Shown in pieces: positions 1-11,100 of a stretch of DNA of 64,000 bases. Origin of the DNA: Apricaphanius iberus (taxonomy: Eukaryota; Chordata; Actinopteri; Cyprinodontiformes; Aphaniidae); the NCBI GenBank assembly GCA_028564705.1, contig JAPXFQ010002431.1, forward strand, positions 930,001 to 994,000, in the 5' to 3' direction. The notes beneath the pieces were generated by a model that saw only the letters and a program-made list of their open reading frames with translations, did no database searches and was not told the origin of the DNA. Position numbers and translations under genes: made by a program. The stretch's first letter is position 1. Each line of letters opens with the position of its first letter.

Positions 1-735
1 AACATTGGTGTACCACAAGGCTGTGTGATAAGTCCTTTTCCTCTACTCCTTCCTCACCCTTGACTGCAGACCTGTCGATGTTTTCAACATCATCATTAAG
101 TTTGCAGATGATACCACGGTGATTGGCCTTATCAAAGACGGCGATGAAGGTGCCTACAGAGAGGAGGTGGATGGTCTGGCTGAGTGGTGCGACACCAACA
201 ACCTGCTGCTCATCACAGAGAAGACCAAGGAGCTCATCGTGGACTTCGGGAGGAATGCTGACTCATTCCACCCATCCACATCAAAGGGACGGCTGTGGAG
301 CGTGTGAATAGCTTCAAGTTCCTAGGGGTCCACATCTCCAGGGATCTCACCCAGACGACCAGCTGCTCCAAGCTGCTCAAGAAGGCTCACCAGCGCCTCT
401 TCTTCCACCTGTCCTCAGAACTTCTGCTTCACCATGGAGAGCATCCTGACCAACTGTATAACAGTCTGGTACGGGAGCTGCTCTGCCTCGGACTGGAAGG
501 TGTAGGAGAGAGTGGTGAAAGCCGCCCAGCGCCACTTCCTGATATAGAGGTCATCTTCAGGCCATTTGAAAAGGGCTGGGAACATCATCAAAGATCTCAG
601 TCATCGAGCACACCGACTCTTCGTCCTCCTGCCCTCTGGGAGGCGCTACAGGAGCTTCCGGACAAAGTACACCAGGTGCTGGAACAGATTCTTTCCTACA
701 ACTGGCAGACTCCTGAACTCTGCCTCCTGACATTT
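1..735 (+). mobile_element. Non-LTR retrotransposon (LINE) relic, 3' part of reverse transcriptase
   Basis: The window opens inside a reverse transcriptase. A PQGCV-type segment near 11-40 is followed by the catalytic FADD motif at 101-112. After that come the thumb and C-terminal region, with a recognisable VERVNSFKFLGVHIS stretch starting at about 295. This is typical of fish Rex1/CR1/L2-type LINEs. The frame shifts between about 270 and 300, and stops follow, so the copy is dead. The 5' part lies outside the window. The clade assignment is from memory of family motifs and is not certain. Confidence 0.8.
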
Positions 736-868
736 ACAGTGGCTTGCTAAAATATTGGGCCCCCTTGTACTTTTCCACATTTTGTCACATTACAGCCACA
801 AACATGAATCATTTTATTGGAATTCCACATGAAAGACCAATACAAAGTGGTGTACACATGAGTAATGG
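736..868 (+). repeat. Tc1-like transposon terminal inverted repeat (single end)
   Basis: The stretch starts ACAGTGGCTTGC and continues through 'cattttgtcacattacagccacaaac' and 'gaaagaccaatac'-type blocks. This is the well-known end of a fish Tc1-like family. Only one end is visible, joined directly to the LINE relic, so it is a truncated or solo end. The following 570 bases (869-1437) are AT-rich and I recognise nothing in them. Confidence 0.7.
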
Positions 869-1437
869 GCCCATCGGTGGCACTGCGGCACAGCAAGAGA
901 AACACAGAAAAAGAACACTGAGCATGCACAGTCAACTTTGGCAAACAGGACAAATCTATTGTTAAATGATATTGACCTTTAAAATTTCTGAGTTTCTTTG
1001 GGCAGAAATTGACTCAAATATTTGTCTACAATGGCTCTAATATTCTATTTTATGCTTTTACTTTTAGTACTAGTTTTCTAGTTTTCAAGCCATAATGCTT
1101 TGAGTTTTCTATCCTGGTGCTTTGTCTACTTCAGATGTGTGCTACCTGTGGCTCTTTAGGCGCTTAACAGAGGCTCCAACAACTTTGGCCACAACTTATA
1201 TAGATTAGACTTTGTGTTTTAAGGCATTAAAATGTGTCTTTAGAATTCATGGAGATTTTATGTTAAATTTATTGAACATTTCAAACAGGATCAAAAAATA
1301 ACTTTTTTTGCTTAGTTGACTCGCTCTCATTCTATGTCATGTTTTTTTAACAGTAGGGGTAACAAATGTTCTAATTGTAAACCTTTAGGGGCATAGCATA
1401 GCTATAGACGCCTTCTGCTCCTTTTGATGTAGTTCTG

Positions 1438-3030
1438 GGGCGGTGTTCACAAAGACTCTTATCTTACCGCTAGGTGTTACTCCTAACTCGCGCTAAAAGG
1501 TCTTACGTAGGAGTTGTCGTTTAAAACCTATTCACAAACGCACTAAAAGCTACTTTTACGTAGGACAAATCCCTAAAAGTAAGTTAAGTGTGATGTCCCG
1601 TTGCTATTGAAAACGTAATTTCCTATGCATGGGTAAATAAACGGACAGCAGTATGATTGGTTGTTGAATGATACGTGTGAAACCAGGAAATGGAAAACTT
1701 CAATGTCGATAAAAGCATAATTATGAACAGCGCAAATAGTAGAAATAATACATGATGACATCTTTGTCGGCCACGAGACTCACACTTCATACAACTTACA
1801 CACAATAGCCTACTTACAGCGAGGATGAAGTTTAAAAACGGGAAATGCATCATATTACCCGGCCTAACGCCTGCTGATAGCTGGGATAAGCTCCACGCGA
1901 CCCTGAATTGGATGAAAGCGGTATAGATAACGGATGGATGCATCCATCATATTAAGGGAGTGATTGCAAGTAGCCTGTAAACAATTAGGCTGTCTAATGA
2001 GCACATCAGCCACATCTTAAATAGACACCCCCCCCCCCCCCTCCCCCCCTCCCCCCACTACCGTGAAAAGCACCTTGTGAACTGAAAATAAGTGGCGAGA
2101 AAAGAACAAGGAAACCTAACTGGTCGCAGGACCAATTATTAATACTGGCACAGTTGGTACTGGAGAGGAGGACAGTCCTCAAAGGGCGATTTGGAGCCGG
2201 GATTACGAATAAGAAGAAAAGGGAGGCATGGGTGGAAATGAGCAGAAACATAAATGCATCTTATCCAGCGGTGTCTCGAACGTCAGAAGAGTGTGAGAAG
2301 AGATGGTATTCTCTACAGTCCCAGTGGCTCGAGATCGCCGCTTATAAAAAGGATGCTGCAGCAACAGGTAGGCAATGTCCGTCATATAGGCATCCCTACA
2401 TATGTTGCATAAATTGGAAGATGTGCACGTTTTCTTCTTTGTGCACCCCCAGCATACCTGCAATCGCCATGAAATTGGCTTTAATTCGATGCAGTTGCTG
2501 GATGTCTAATGGGAACGGATGAATTGTTGGATAATGTGTGATCGACAGAGCGCTTTAAGAGTTTGGTGGATTGATTGGCTGATAGATGGTTGTGATATAC
2601 CCGAGTCGTCCGCGTTGCAAAGTTGCATTTTCCCTGTGGCTAAATATCTTAGTTTCGCGAAACATTTAATTTCTGGACTGATCGGATTGTTACGTTTAGT
2701 TGGAGACGTGATTGCATCCTGCACCACATCTGTAATAAATGATTTAGTCGCTTTCGTTTTGTTAATTCCGAATCATCTGTTAACACGTTGCGTCTGGCTG
2801 CAGCCATTTTGGGAGTCTTTGTGAATAGGTCTTAGGGAGTTAGGAGTCCTCTTGACTTCTTTTAAGGACTCCCAGACTTAGGAGCTACTTTTAGGCCTAA
2901 AAGTGGTTGTGAATTACTTTTATCTTAAGAAAGTCCACGGGAGTCACACACCCACATTTTTTAGGAGTTACTCCTAAATTCGGCAGTTAGGAACTACTTT
3001 CAGCCCTAAGATTCTTTGTGAATACAGCCC
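1438..3030. mobile_element. PIF/Harbinger-type element, copy A (1593 bp)
   Basis: The ends form an imperfect terminal inverted repeat, GGGCGGTGTTCACAAAG on the left and CTTTGTGAATACAGCCC on the right. The element is flanked by an exact 3-bp duplication, CTG at 1435-1437 and at 3031-3033. Further inverted sub-terminal blocks (around 'taggtgttactcc' and 'ttaggagttactcc') lie inside. It contains a Myb-like ORF relic but no recognisable transposase, so it is non-autonomous or internally deleted. A poly-C rich tract lies at about 2028-2056. The same family recurs at 50627-52184. Confidence 0.88.
2145..2367 (+). pseudogene. Harbinger Myb/SANT-like DNA-binding protein, first exon (copy A)
   Basis: The reading frame encodes a short basic trihelix/Myb-like domain, with KKKREAWVEMSRNINAS followed by CEKRWYSLQSQW. 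This is typical of the second protein of PIF/Harbinger transposons, which binds transposon DNA and assists the transposase. It ends at a plausible splice donor (CAACAG|GTAGGC). The ATG seen in the sister copy at 51289 is CTG here, so the start is lost. No following exon could be recognised. Confidence 0.6.
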
Positions 3031-3602
3031 CTGGTCTTTAATGTTATATTTGATAAATAAATCACATTAGGGTTAGGCAGTGCTCCTCAAACATTAGGAT
3101 TAGAAAATGAGTCAGGTTAAGATTAGGTGATGTTCCTCAGATGTTAGGGTAACTTGGTAGTAAATCAATCAGTTTAGCCAATCAGAGGCTACAAAGGCGG
3201 GATCTTTCCCCCAAAGGGCTGCGTTTCCTATATTACAGGACCCATGGACCGGAAGTAGAGGGGGGCGTGAGTTAAACCTACTTTATACTTCTCCTTCAGC
3301 AAGTTTGCACCCAGATGCAGAAGTATTGACTGAGACGTTTTCATATTCCTAAAAAATCAATAAAAAAATTCCTCCACCAGGTCAGCAGACCTTTTCTGCC
3401 TGAGATTCCAGTGACGTCTCCAGTCGACGACAGCTTATTTACTTAAGTTTAGCTTGTTAATGCACATCCACTCAAGGAGCACTAGTGGACAGAGAGCAAG
3501 TTTTGATTGAGCTGGGAAGCTTTTAACTAGATGTTCAGCTCATTGACTACTGTAAAAAGGAATGTCGCAAACAAAAATGGCAGACTGTTTTGTTCCCTAC
3601 AC
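3031..3602. other. Gap between transposons, upstream of znhit3 exons
   Basis: I see no coding exon. The segment around 3060-3260 has a TTAGGGTTAGG-like low-complexity stretch ('gggttaggcagtgctcctcaaacattagg') that recurs in related form at about 60760-60920 ('gggttaggcagtggtcctggaatatcag' and 'ccaatcagaggc'). The two places therefore carry copies of the same unnamed repeat. The remainder is unassigned. Confidence 0.5.
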
Positions 3603-3947
3603 CAGCGGTTCCCAAAGTTGGGGTCGGGACCCCACTTTGGGTCTTAAACATGTAGGTGTGGGGTTGTGAGATTCTCTGGAGAAAAAATGGTAATACCAGA
3701 AATGGCAATAAGCAAACATATGCCTTATATAAACTGAATGAAGATTATATTTTTAAAAGGGTATTGAATTAATGAACTCAACATAATATTGCTTAGGATA
3801 TTGGCTTTTGATGTTGCTCATGTTGCTATTGTACCACTTTTTAAGCGGAGCCGAAAAAATGCTTGTATGTTCCATCAAGAGTTGGGGTCACGGGACTCTT
3901 ATGCTTTCATTATGTGGGTCAGAAGCTGGGAGGTTTGGGAACCACTG
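3603..3947. mobile_element. hAT-like MITE (345 bp)
   Basis: The terminal inverted repeat is CAGCGGTTCCCAAA on the left and TTTGGGAACCACTG on the right. This is a standard hAT-type terminus in fish genomes. The 8-bp flanks are CCCTACAC and CTCTGAAC, a weak duplication matching at 5 of 8 positions. There is no coding capacity. If znhit3's upstream exons lie to the left, the element sits in one of its introns. Confidence 0.7.
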
Positions 3948-4832
3948 CTCTGAACCTCCTGGTGTTCAAAATGACCATGTTGGATAAACTGGCCTGGTGA
4001 TATGCAGCTTCTAGTGCCCAAACGCTGCATTAACTACTAATTACTTCGATTATAGAGCACCGTTCTTCTTCACCCGCCGATGTTGGGCTGACCAACATCA
4101 GTTTGACAAATCGTGCTTGTGTGAGTGACGCACAGCCGTTGCATTGACGGACAATGGCGCTGCGTGTCTCCATACCAAAACCAAAACTAGGTTTCTGTTG
4201 TTGTAAAGCATGTTTTATGTTGTAAATCCTAGAACTAGTTGTATAATGATTATAAAACATAAACTTTATGTAGTGGGCATTTAGAAAACTTCATCTAGAT
4301 TTTCTCAAAGGTTCCCCTGGTATTGGAACTTAAAACAAATGTTATTTACTAGGAGGTCTTGGCATTGAGAAGGTCATGCCCTCCCTGGGGTACCTGGGTG
4401 TGTCCTTTTGACAATTTTTCCTTTTCACTTATTCTTGTTCTTAATTTCTGTCTTAACAGGCAATACTTTCCCTTGGAGGAGTTTTATAATCTGCTCCACT
4501 GTTTCAGCTAACAGATATCTTGTTAGGACCAAGTTTCTTGTCAATCCGCTGCAACCACTCATTTAACTAGATTCAAACAACTGTAAATTATATTGAGATT
4601 TAATAGTTTTCTCCTAAACGTTATCAAGGAAAATGTGACATTTAACACAATCATAACCAGTGTTTTGAGGACCTCTTTTCAAAGCCTAAAAAGTGAAGAG
4701 TAATTAAGTGATTTCATAGTTTTCCCTGCTGACTGTAGCTGTCGGACCGATGCTGGCGCAATCTTTTTTTAACCAAATAATAGTATAAACTTGGTTCTGC
4801 TGAATTGATTAATGTTTTCTTTAAATTCCCAG
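3948..4832. other. Probable znhit3 intron
   Basis: There is no exon, RNA gene or transposon that I can support. The stretch lies between the hAT-like MITE and the penultimate znhit3 exon. It ends in a normal acceptor (TTCCCAG before 4833). Confidence 0.5.
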
Positions 4833-5175
4833 CAGACCCTTGGAGTGTGGATGATATTCTGCGGGAAGACATTATTGACAAAGTTCCACTGCAGAGGCTC
4901 CAGGCATTGGGTACGAATCCAGTTTTCAATCAGGAGTTCGGGGTGGGTGTCGGCGTCTTATTTCACCTCTGCTTCCTACAGGTCAGTCATCAGAGCTGAG
5001 AGATCTTCTCTGCAACCCCCACCTGAGACGGCTACTTCGCGCCGTTGATGACGCGGAGAGCAAAGAGGCCGCCATGAAGACTGCCATGCGGGAACCCCTG
5101 TTTGTTGAGTTTGCAGATCAGTGTTTGAAAGTCGTTGAAAACGAAAGCAACACTTTCACTCCAACTGATTTATAA
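4833..5175 (+). CDS. znhit3: Zinc finger HIT domain-containing protein 3, last two coding exons (partial)
   Basis: Two exons are visible, 4833-4910 and 4982-5175, split by a 71-bp intron (GT at 4911, AG at 4980-4981, phase 1). The final exon contains NPHLRRLL and REPLFVEFADQCL, which match the conserved C-terminus of ZNHIT3, and ends in TAA at 5173-5175. ZNHIT3 helps assemble box C/D snoRNPs in the nucleus, and its C-terminal region contacts NUFIP1. The N-terminal HIT zinc finger is not found in 1-4832, so it probably lies upstream of the window. The gene is convergent with myo19, as in other vertebrates. Confidence 0.93.
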
Positions 5176-5275
5176 AAAATTTGTTCTGCAGCTAGTTTTT
5201 GATATTTCTTTTTCATACACACTGTATAGCAGATTTTGATGTGCCTCTAAAGCCACTGTATGTATATAATGTTCA

Positions 5276-5281
5276 AATAAA
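5276..5281 (+). promoter_or_regulatory. znhit3: znhit3 polyadenylation signal AATAAA
   Basis: A canonical AATAAA lies about 100 bases after the znhit3 stop codon. The 3' UTR would therefore be short. There is no competing signal between the stop and this hexamer. Confidence 0.75.
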
Positions 5282-5997
5282 GGTTCAACTTTTTAAAGAC
5301 TGATTCAACACAGAACTCTGGTTTTATATGAATATTGACCTCTTAGAGACATTTAGTATTTTTCACAAATTAACCAATATTAATACCCCTGCAAGTATGA
5401 TCCCACAGCAGAACAATAGAGATGTACTGCACTGTAAAAACTGCACAGGGAAGGTTCAAAAATCCTGACTCATCCCAGCATCTCTGACTGGATCTATGTG
5501 AATTACAGAGGTCCTATATCTGAGTGACTACCATAGAGCTGTGGAGCTGGGTCCTATGTGACTGATCAAAAGTTTGCATATATGGATCCCGCTGGTTGGG
5601 CTAAATCAGAAATGACCTTTCTGCAAATGTACACCTGAATGAAATGGAACACCAGAATCTTTACGAATACTGAGCCAAAGCGGTCCCTGGACGTTACATG
5701 ATGGCTAAAAACTGGAAAGTACACACCTGCAGGTCAGGTTTTCATTTCGTTAATCTATTATAGCAGTGTTTCAAGGCACACTGCCCTTAATAAACCTGAT
5801 TCAAATTATTGCAGTTCAGCAAAGGTCTGTTACTCAACTGTTCAGTTATGTTGAGGCAAGGAAACATCTAGGGAAGTGTGACTGTACTATACAACCCATG
5901 AAGACTTTGTTTTTAAGAGCAACATTAAAACAGAGAAATCATATTTTACCGTTTTTAAGCAAGTCGTATAGTTTACTGCAAGAGTAATACATCTTGA
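5282..5997. other. znhit3-myo19 convergent intergenic region, first part
   Basis: The region is AT-rich and I support no gene or named repeat in it. A 73-codon frame at 5766-5987 has no recognisable domain and no splice context, and is left out. Confidence 0.5.
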
Positions 5998-6037
5998 ACT
6001 TATCTTTAGTCACAATACAATACGTTGGGATTTTATG

Positions 6038-6677
6038 TACGACAGAGTATTAGGGTCATTGTAAACAAAACAAAATTTTGAAACAAATTCACACCAAAAA
6101 AAACTCAAATTCTGACAAAGTCACATATTTTCCAGGAAAAACTCAGAATATCTCTGATGTGGAAAAAGTAGCAAAATACTGAATAAAAACTCTGTCACAA
6201 CAGTCGTAAAATTACAAGTTAAGACACAAATTTTAAGATTAATTTAAGATATTTTCTGGGGGAAAAACAACTATTTGATGTAGAAAAATTGCAACGATTT
6301 TTTGCAAAAATGAAAATTTCTACGATTAAAGGCATATTAATTTTCTGACTATGTCAGACATATTTTAGTTTAGATATCGAAAATGTATGCCTTTAATCAC
6401 AAATTTGCTAGTTTTTTTCCTCGCAAACATTCTTTTCTACATCATAAAATTACGTTTTTCCCAGAAAATATCTGAAATTAATCTAAAAAGTTTTGTCTTA
6501 ACATGTAATTTTATGATTTTTCGGAGTTTTTAATCGTAATTTTGCTACTTTTTCACATCAGAGAATTTCCTATTTTTTTCTGGAAAATATGACTTTAATC
6601 AGAATTATGGGGGGTTTTGGGTGAAAATTTACTCCAAAATATTTTCATTTAGTTTACAACCGCCCTAATACTCCGTA
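6038..6677. mobile_element. Foldback (long inverted-repeat) transposon, about 640 bp
   Basis: Two arms of about 300 bp are imperfect reverse complements around a centre near 6350. The left arm begins TACGACAGAGTATTAGGG. The right arm ends CCCTAATACTCCGTA. The element is flanked by ATTTTATG at 6030-6037 and at 6677-6684, an identical 7-8 bp direct repeat (the first A overlaps the terminus). The duplication length and lack of coding capacity suggest a hAT-like MITE. It interrupts a Tc1-like relic, whose halves are at the left flank ('gttgggattttatg') and right flank ('agaccaacactcagtgg'). Confidence 0.8.
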
Positions 6678-6895
6678 TTTTATGAGACCAACACTCAGTG
6701 GTGCGTAATTGTGAGTTGGCCTGATAATGATGCATAATTTTTACACATACAACTGGACAGGAGGATGGGCACATGTATTTAGCCCTCTTTACTCTAATAC
6801 CGCTAAATAAATCGAGAGCAAGCTACTGCCTTCAGATGTCGGTCAATAGAGTCCATCAGTATGCTACTGAGCTCCACAGCTCTGGTGGAAGAATT
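6677..6895. repeat. Tc1-like transposon end relic split by the foldback element
   Basis: The sequence after the foldback reads 'agaccaacactcagtggtgcg', then 'agccctctttactctaatacc', then 'gccttcagatgtcgg'. These are the standard sub-terminal blocks of a fish Tc1-like family. The matching left piece is at about 6025-6037. The same family appears again at 9396-9600 and about 11780-11925. The copy is old and diverged. Confidence 0.65.
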
Positions 6896-8138
6896 GGTTA
6901 ACTATTAGTGACGCGAGTCACTAAATCTGACCCAAAATGGCCAGGAGAATATCTACAGCAGAAATTTAAATTCAATTTTTATATTTTGAGAGGGAATTTT
7001 TTTTTTTTTTTTTTGCAAAAAGTGGACAAATCTATCGCGCAGAGAGGAAAACTAGATCTAAAAATATTACTGGTACTTTCAGGAGTGTTTTGTTGTGGAA
7101 ATCGTATAGAAAAGAAAAACAGCTGACATTTAGGTTTTTAATTTTTTATTTTATTTTTATATGTTACAACAGTTTGTTCTGCACTTCGTGATTCAGATCA
7201 AAGTTATTAAGAACTATGGTGGAAAGTCAAAGCAGCTGCAGGTTGCAGAGCCCTGCTCTATTCTTAACAAATCCAACAAAACGCAGAGGTTTGTGGTTTA
7301 ACGTGAGCTAAACCACATACTAAATATGGAAGGTTCAGTTTCCTGAGCCAAAGCTGTCTCTAAAGGTTATACAATAGAAAATATATGAGGTTAAGAACCA
7401 TTTTTAAATATATTGCACTTATTTTATTAAAACTGAATTTCATAACACCCAACAGCTGCAATATCAGACAAATCTAAGTTCTCACATGAACACATCAGTA
7501 CAAAACAGAGACTTTGGTACGGTATATTATTTTGGTTTATTTACTGAGCGTTCAGGCCTTTTGTTGATACGCTGTTCAACAAATATGGTGAATGAAGTTC
7601 ATGCAGGTGTCTCTTTGTTCATCTCCTTTTGCTGTTTATCACCTGTTAATGAGCTTTTTCCCTTTTCCTTAAAACGATTTCCTTATTCTTTGGAGTTCAA
7701 ATCATTACCTGCATAAAAACATAAATCAAAACCTCATCCGTGATGAGAGCAGCTGTTCCAAAAGGCACTCAATAAGGCCTGACAATTTTAGAAAAAAATG
7801 TCATGCAGTCAGAAGTGAGAGAATAGCCTCTATAAGGTGCTAAAGTTGCGCCATCTTCTGTACATCTTAGGTACTGTAATCAGGTTTGTTTTTGTACTTC
7901 AGTGAAAATGCTGAAAACGACAAATATAATCACGATTTATATATTTTAGATTTGCATCGCACGTATAAATATTGTTGAAAAATAAATAAATCTCAAACCG
8001 ATGTTTTTTCAGATTTGACATCCGATTATCTTTCTTTACCAGCCACCTGTTCAGTAAAGTCATACAAATATGGGCATTTTGGCTATAAAGTGATTTAGTG
8101 TTCTAGATGCAATGAAATATTCTGCAGAGGGGAGGTTC
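6896..8138. other. myo19: Region downstream of myo19, probable 3' UTR and flank
   Basis: There is no coding exon. On the minus strand this lies directly after the myo19 stop codon, so its upper part is expected to be 3' UTR. Several AATAAA hexamers occur on the minus strand in the AT-rich tracts near 7140-7160, 7424 and 7534, and I cannot choose between them. Poly-T and poly-A tracts occur at about 6997-7014. Confidence 0.5.
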
Positions 8139-11100
8139 TTATAAAGTCTTCTCTAGCAGGATCTCGTTGAACCCTGTGACGTCGCTTTTCAGGTCTGGCT
8201 GCATGTCGGCATACAGTAGTGGAGACCGCTGATAGTGCAGTTTGACAGATCCCTGTTAGTGAGAAAAACCCCACATTCAGTCGAGAATAATGAGAAAACT
8301 CCTGAGAAATTAAGGAAAGATGGAGAGGGTCCTCACCCTGGGTTTAGCCCGAATGGAGGCGAGCCCCTGCTTGTACTGGTTGGTCTCCACTTTGTACTCT
8401 CCTCTCCTGGACGGCAGGTTGAGGGAGGTCATCACAGATACCATCTTCTGGAAGCCCGTGGCCGTCAAAGACACGGTGATGGACGGCGCCGAGGCCAAGG
8501 CCAGGCCCATGGGCCACCCGCGCACCGGGACGGGCTCCGGGAAGCTGGAGAGCTGCACAGAGCCCCGTTCCCTGACGGCGGGGTTCAACGCCGGGAGCTC
8601 CTCCTCTATCAGATCCTTGGCATCGTCCAGTTCTGCTTCAGCCAAGGATTTCAACAATACCTGCCAGAGTATTTGAATAGTAACTTGTGTGCTATGTCAG
8701 AGTTGAAATCAAGAAAACGATGAACACTATCAGTGTTACGTCTCACCCTCCAGTTCTTCCAGGTGTTTTGGATCACCGTGGCCGCTCTGTTCCACCTCCG
8801 GATCCGCTTCCTGACCAGCCAGGACCTCACAGCTGCACACAAAATAGAAATCTAACATCACTCACTCATTAGGCTCAGATTCGTGAAGATCCGGCTATGT
8901 GGGATGGTACACAGAGCTAGGGATACCATCACATTTGGCATGACCTCCTTCCGTCTGAAGCACCGTGTACAGACACCACCAGCTGTTCCCAGATTATCGG
9001 GATCGAGGCCACGCAGCTCTGGCTAATTCCAGGCGGCCTCACCTGTCCGGAGTGTTCACCGTTTACCTGCTTGGATTAAAGTGGCAGACTGTCGCCGGGC
9101 GAGCCGTCTGCGCCTCTGGAATCGCAGCCAGCAGCACTGAATGGTGAAGGCACAGCGAGACAGGATCTTCTTCCTCTGATCCTCCAGCGAATCTAGCTGT
9201 TGGAAAGAGTCGAGGGCGTCAGCTTAGAAGATCTATTTAAACCCCACTGAGTCCAAACAGCACAACCATGAACCCCTGGAAACCGTTTGGCTCCAATTCA
9301 TTCTCATGAATTATTTGTTCCAGTGCCTCAAAAATAGAATTCACACAAGTTGAAGTTTCTCATATTTATGTAACTAATATATTTAAAAAGCATTTTACTG
9401 GGATTTTATGTGACAGACCAACAGAGCCGCGCTTAATTGTAAAGTTTAAGGAAAAAAAATCTGGAAAGTGTGTATTTTTGTTCACACCACTTGACTCTGA
9501 TACAGCTAAATAAAATAAACAACAAATATTGGCTTTCAGAAGCCACCTAATTTTACACGGAGCCAACCTGAGAGTAACCTGATCTCAGCCATTCTCATTA
9601 TTAGGGGGTAACGGAAAAAAAAACACTTTACACTTTAATCAAGAAAAACAAGTACAAGTGTGGCTATGCCTTTTTTCTTTGATCATCATCAAACAGAAAG
9701 TACAGACCTTAGTGTAGATTTGATTGGACTTTTTTTTTTTTTAAATAAATAAAATAGTACAAGTAGACATAGCCAGAGTAGAAAAAGATAACCACTTGTA
9801 AAAAGTCAATGTTAATGTTTAGAAATATTTAAATTATACTATTTTTGAGAATAAAACATGCTTAAGTCACTTTGAAGTTGTTTTGATATTACAACAACCT
9901 AGTCTCCCAGCTGTAATAAAAGCAGCATGAGCAGCTGCTGCGGAGGTCCATTCTCATTAACAGGGATTCTGCAGACTTGTGTTTTATCCAAATAAGGCGT
10001 TTTGGCTACTGGTAGCCATGGTGACATCCACTTGATTTTCTCTAGCAGTGATGTTTTCATTCAGCTTGACATTGTTTCAGGCGACTCATTCAGTTCAGTG
10101 CAGGGCATGTTATGCACCTCGTCTGTTGAAAGATACGTTCACTGAAAAAGTTCTGGTTCGGTACATCTTTATTTTTCTACTGTAGCTGCATGAGAAACCA
10201 TTGATGCTCCCAAATATGAGAGTTTAGTGATAGGTGGGAGTCCTTTCTGGTTTGTTTTGGTGTCATTTTTTTCAAAGTTGTGCTGCGAAACATTGCTCTA
10301 CACTCTGAGTTATGAACAAAAACATTCTGCATGTGTTCACGTAGAAAACAGCTGGATGAATTCGGTACACATGTTTACCGAACCGACGGGCCATACAGAA
10401 AAATCTGAATACAAATACATGAAATGTTACAGCCCTACTCGTCCTACATGCCACCTTCAGATGGCGCTGTTGTCTAGGGTGTAAAAAAGACAATTTGAAG
10501 AAGTCAAAAGTAATGCAGCAAATTATGGCCAGTTAATTATGTACGTTTGGCAAGATAAAGGAAGCTGACAATTCCTTTTGGTAGCACACAGCCAATGAGG
10601 TATATGTGTTTTTTCTCTGTATTTTGTCATCAGATAAATGTACAAGTATTGAATATTAGGATTTGTCATTTATTTTCTCAAGACTTGTTATTTTGTCTTT
10701 TTTTGTTTTTATCTTTGGTTTTACATGTTATAAACTCATCCGTTTGAGGAATACTACTGGTGTATGGATGAGCTTCAGGGGAACTGTTTTATCCTAAACG
10801 TTGTAAATCTACCACAGCTGTTAAATCTATCATCTGCAAACAAAAAGACTAAAACAGCTCTGTTCAGAAGCGCTCATGATCCAACAAGGCTCGAGTCCAG
10901 TAATCTGTCCTATAAATGAAGAGCTCTGTTCCAAAACGCTATAAATCAATTTACATAGTTTTCAGGGAAATTACATTTTTTACCTAGACCCACACGTTTT
11001 GAATATTAAATTTATCCTGGTAAAACATTTTTTTGCCTCAGTTAGAACATGTTGAACAATAACTATTAAATCAAACAACAATATTGTTGATGATAAATTC

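Noticed and set aside
4330..4560. Possible upstream znhit3 exon after an AG near 4460
   Set aside because: The reading after the acceptor lacks the C-x2-C pattern of the HIT zinc finger and contains no similarity to ZNHIT3.
8235..8723. Long plus-strand frames over 8235-8723 and 8320-8676
   Set aside because: They are antisense to myo19 exon 23 (8660-8337, minus), which has splice sites in phase with its neighbours and protein similarity. The plus frames have neither.
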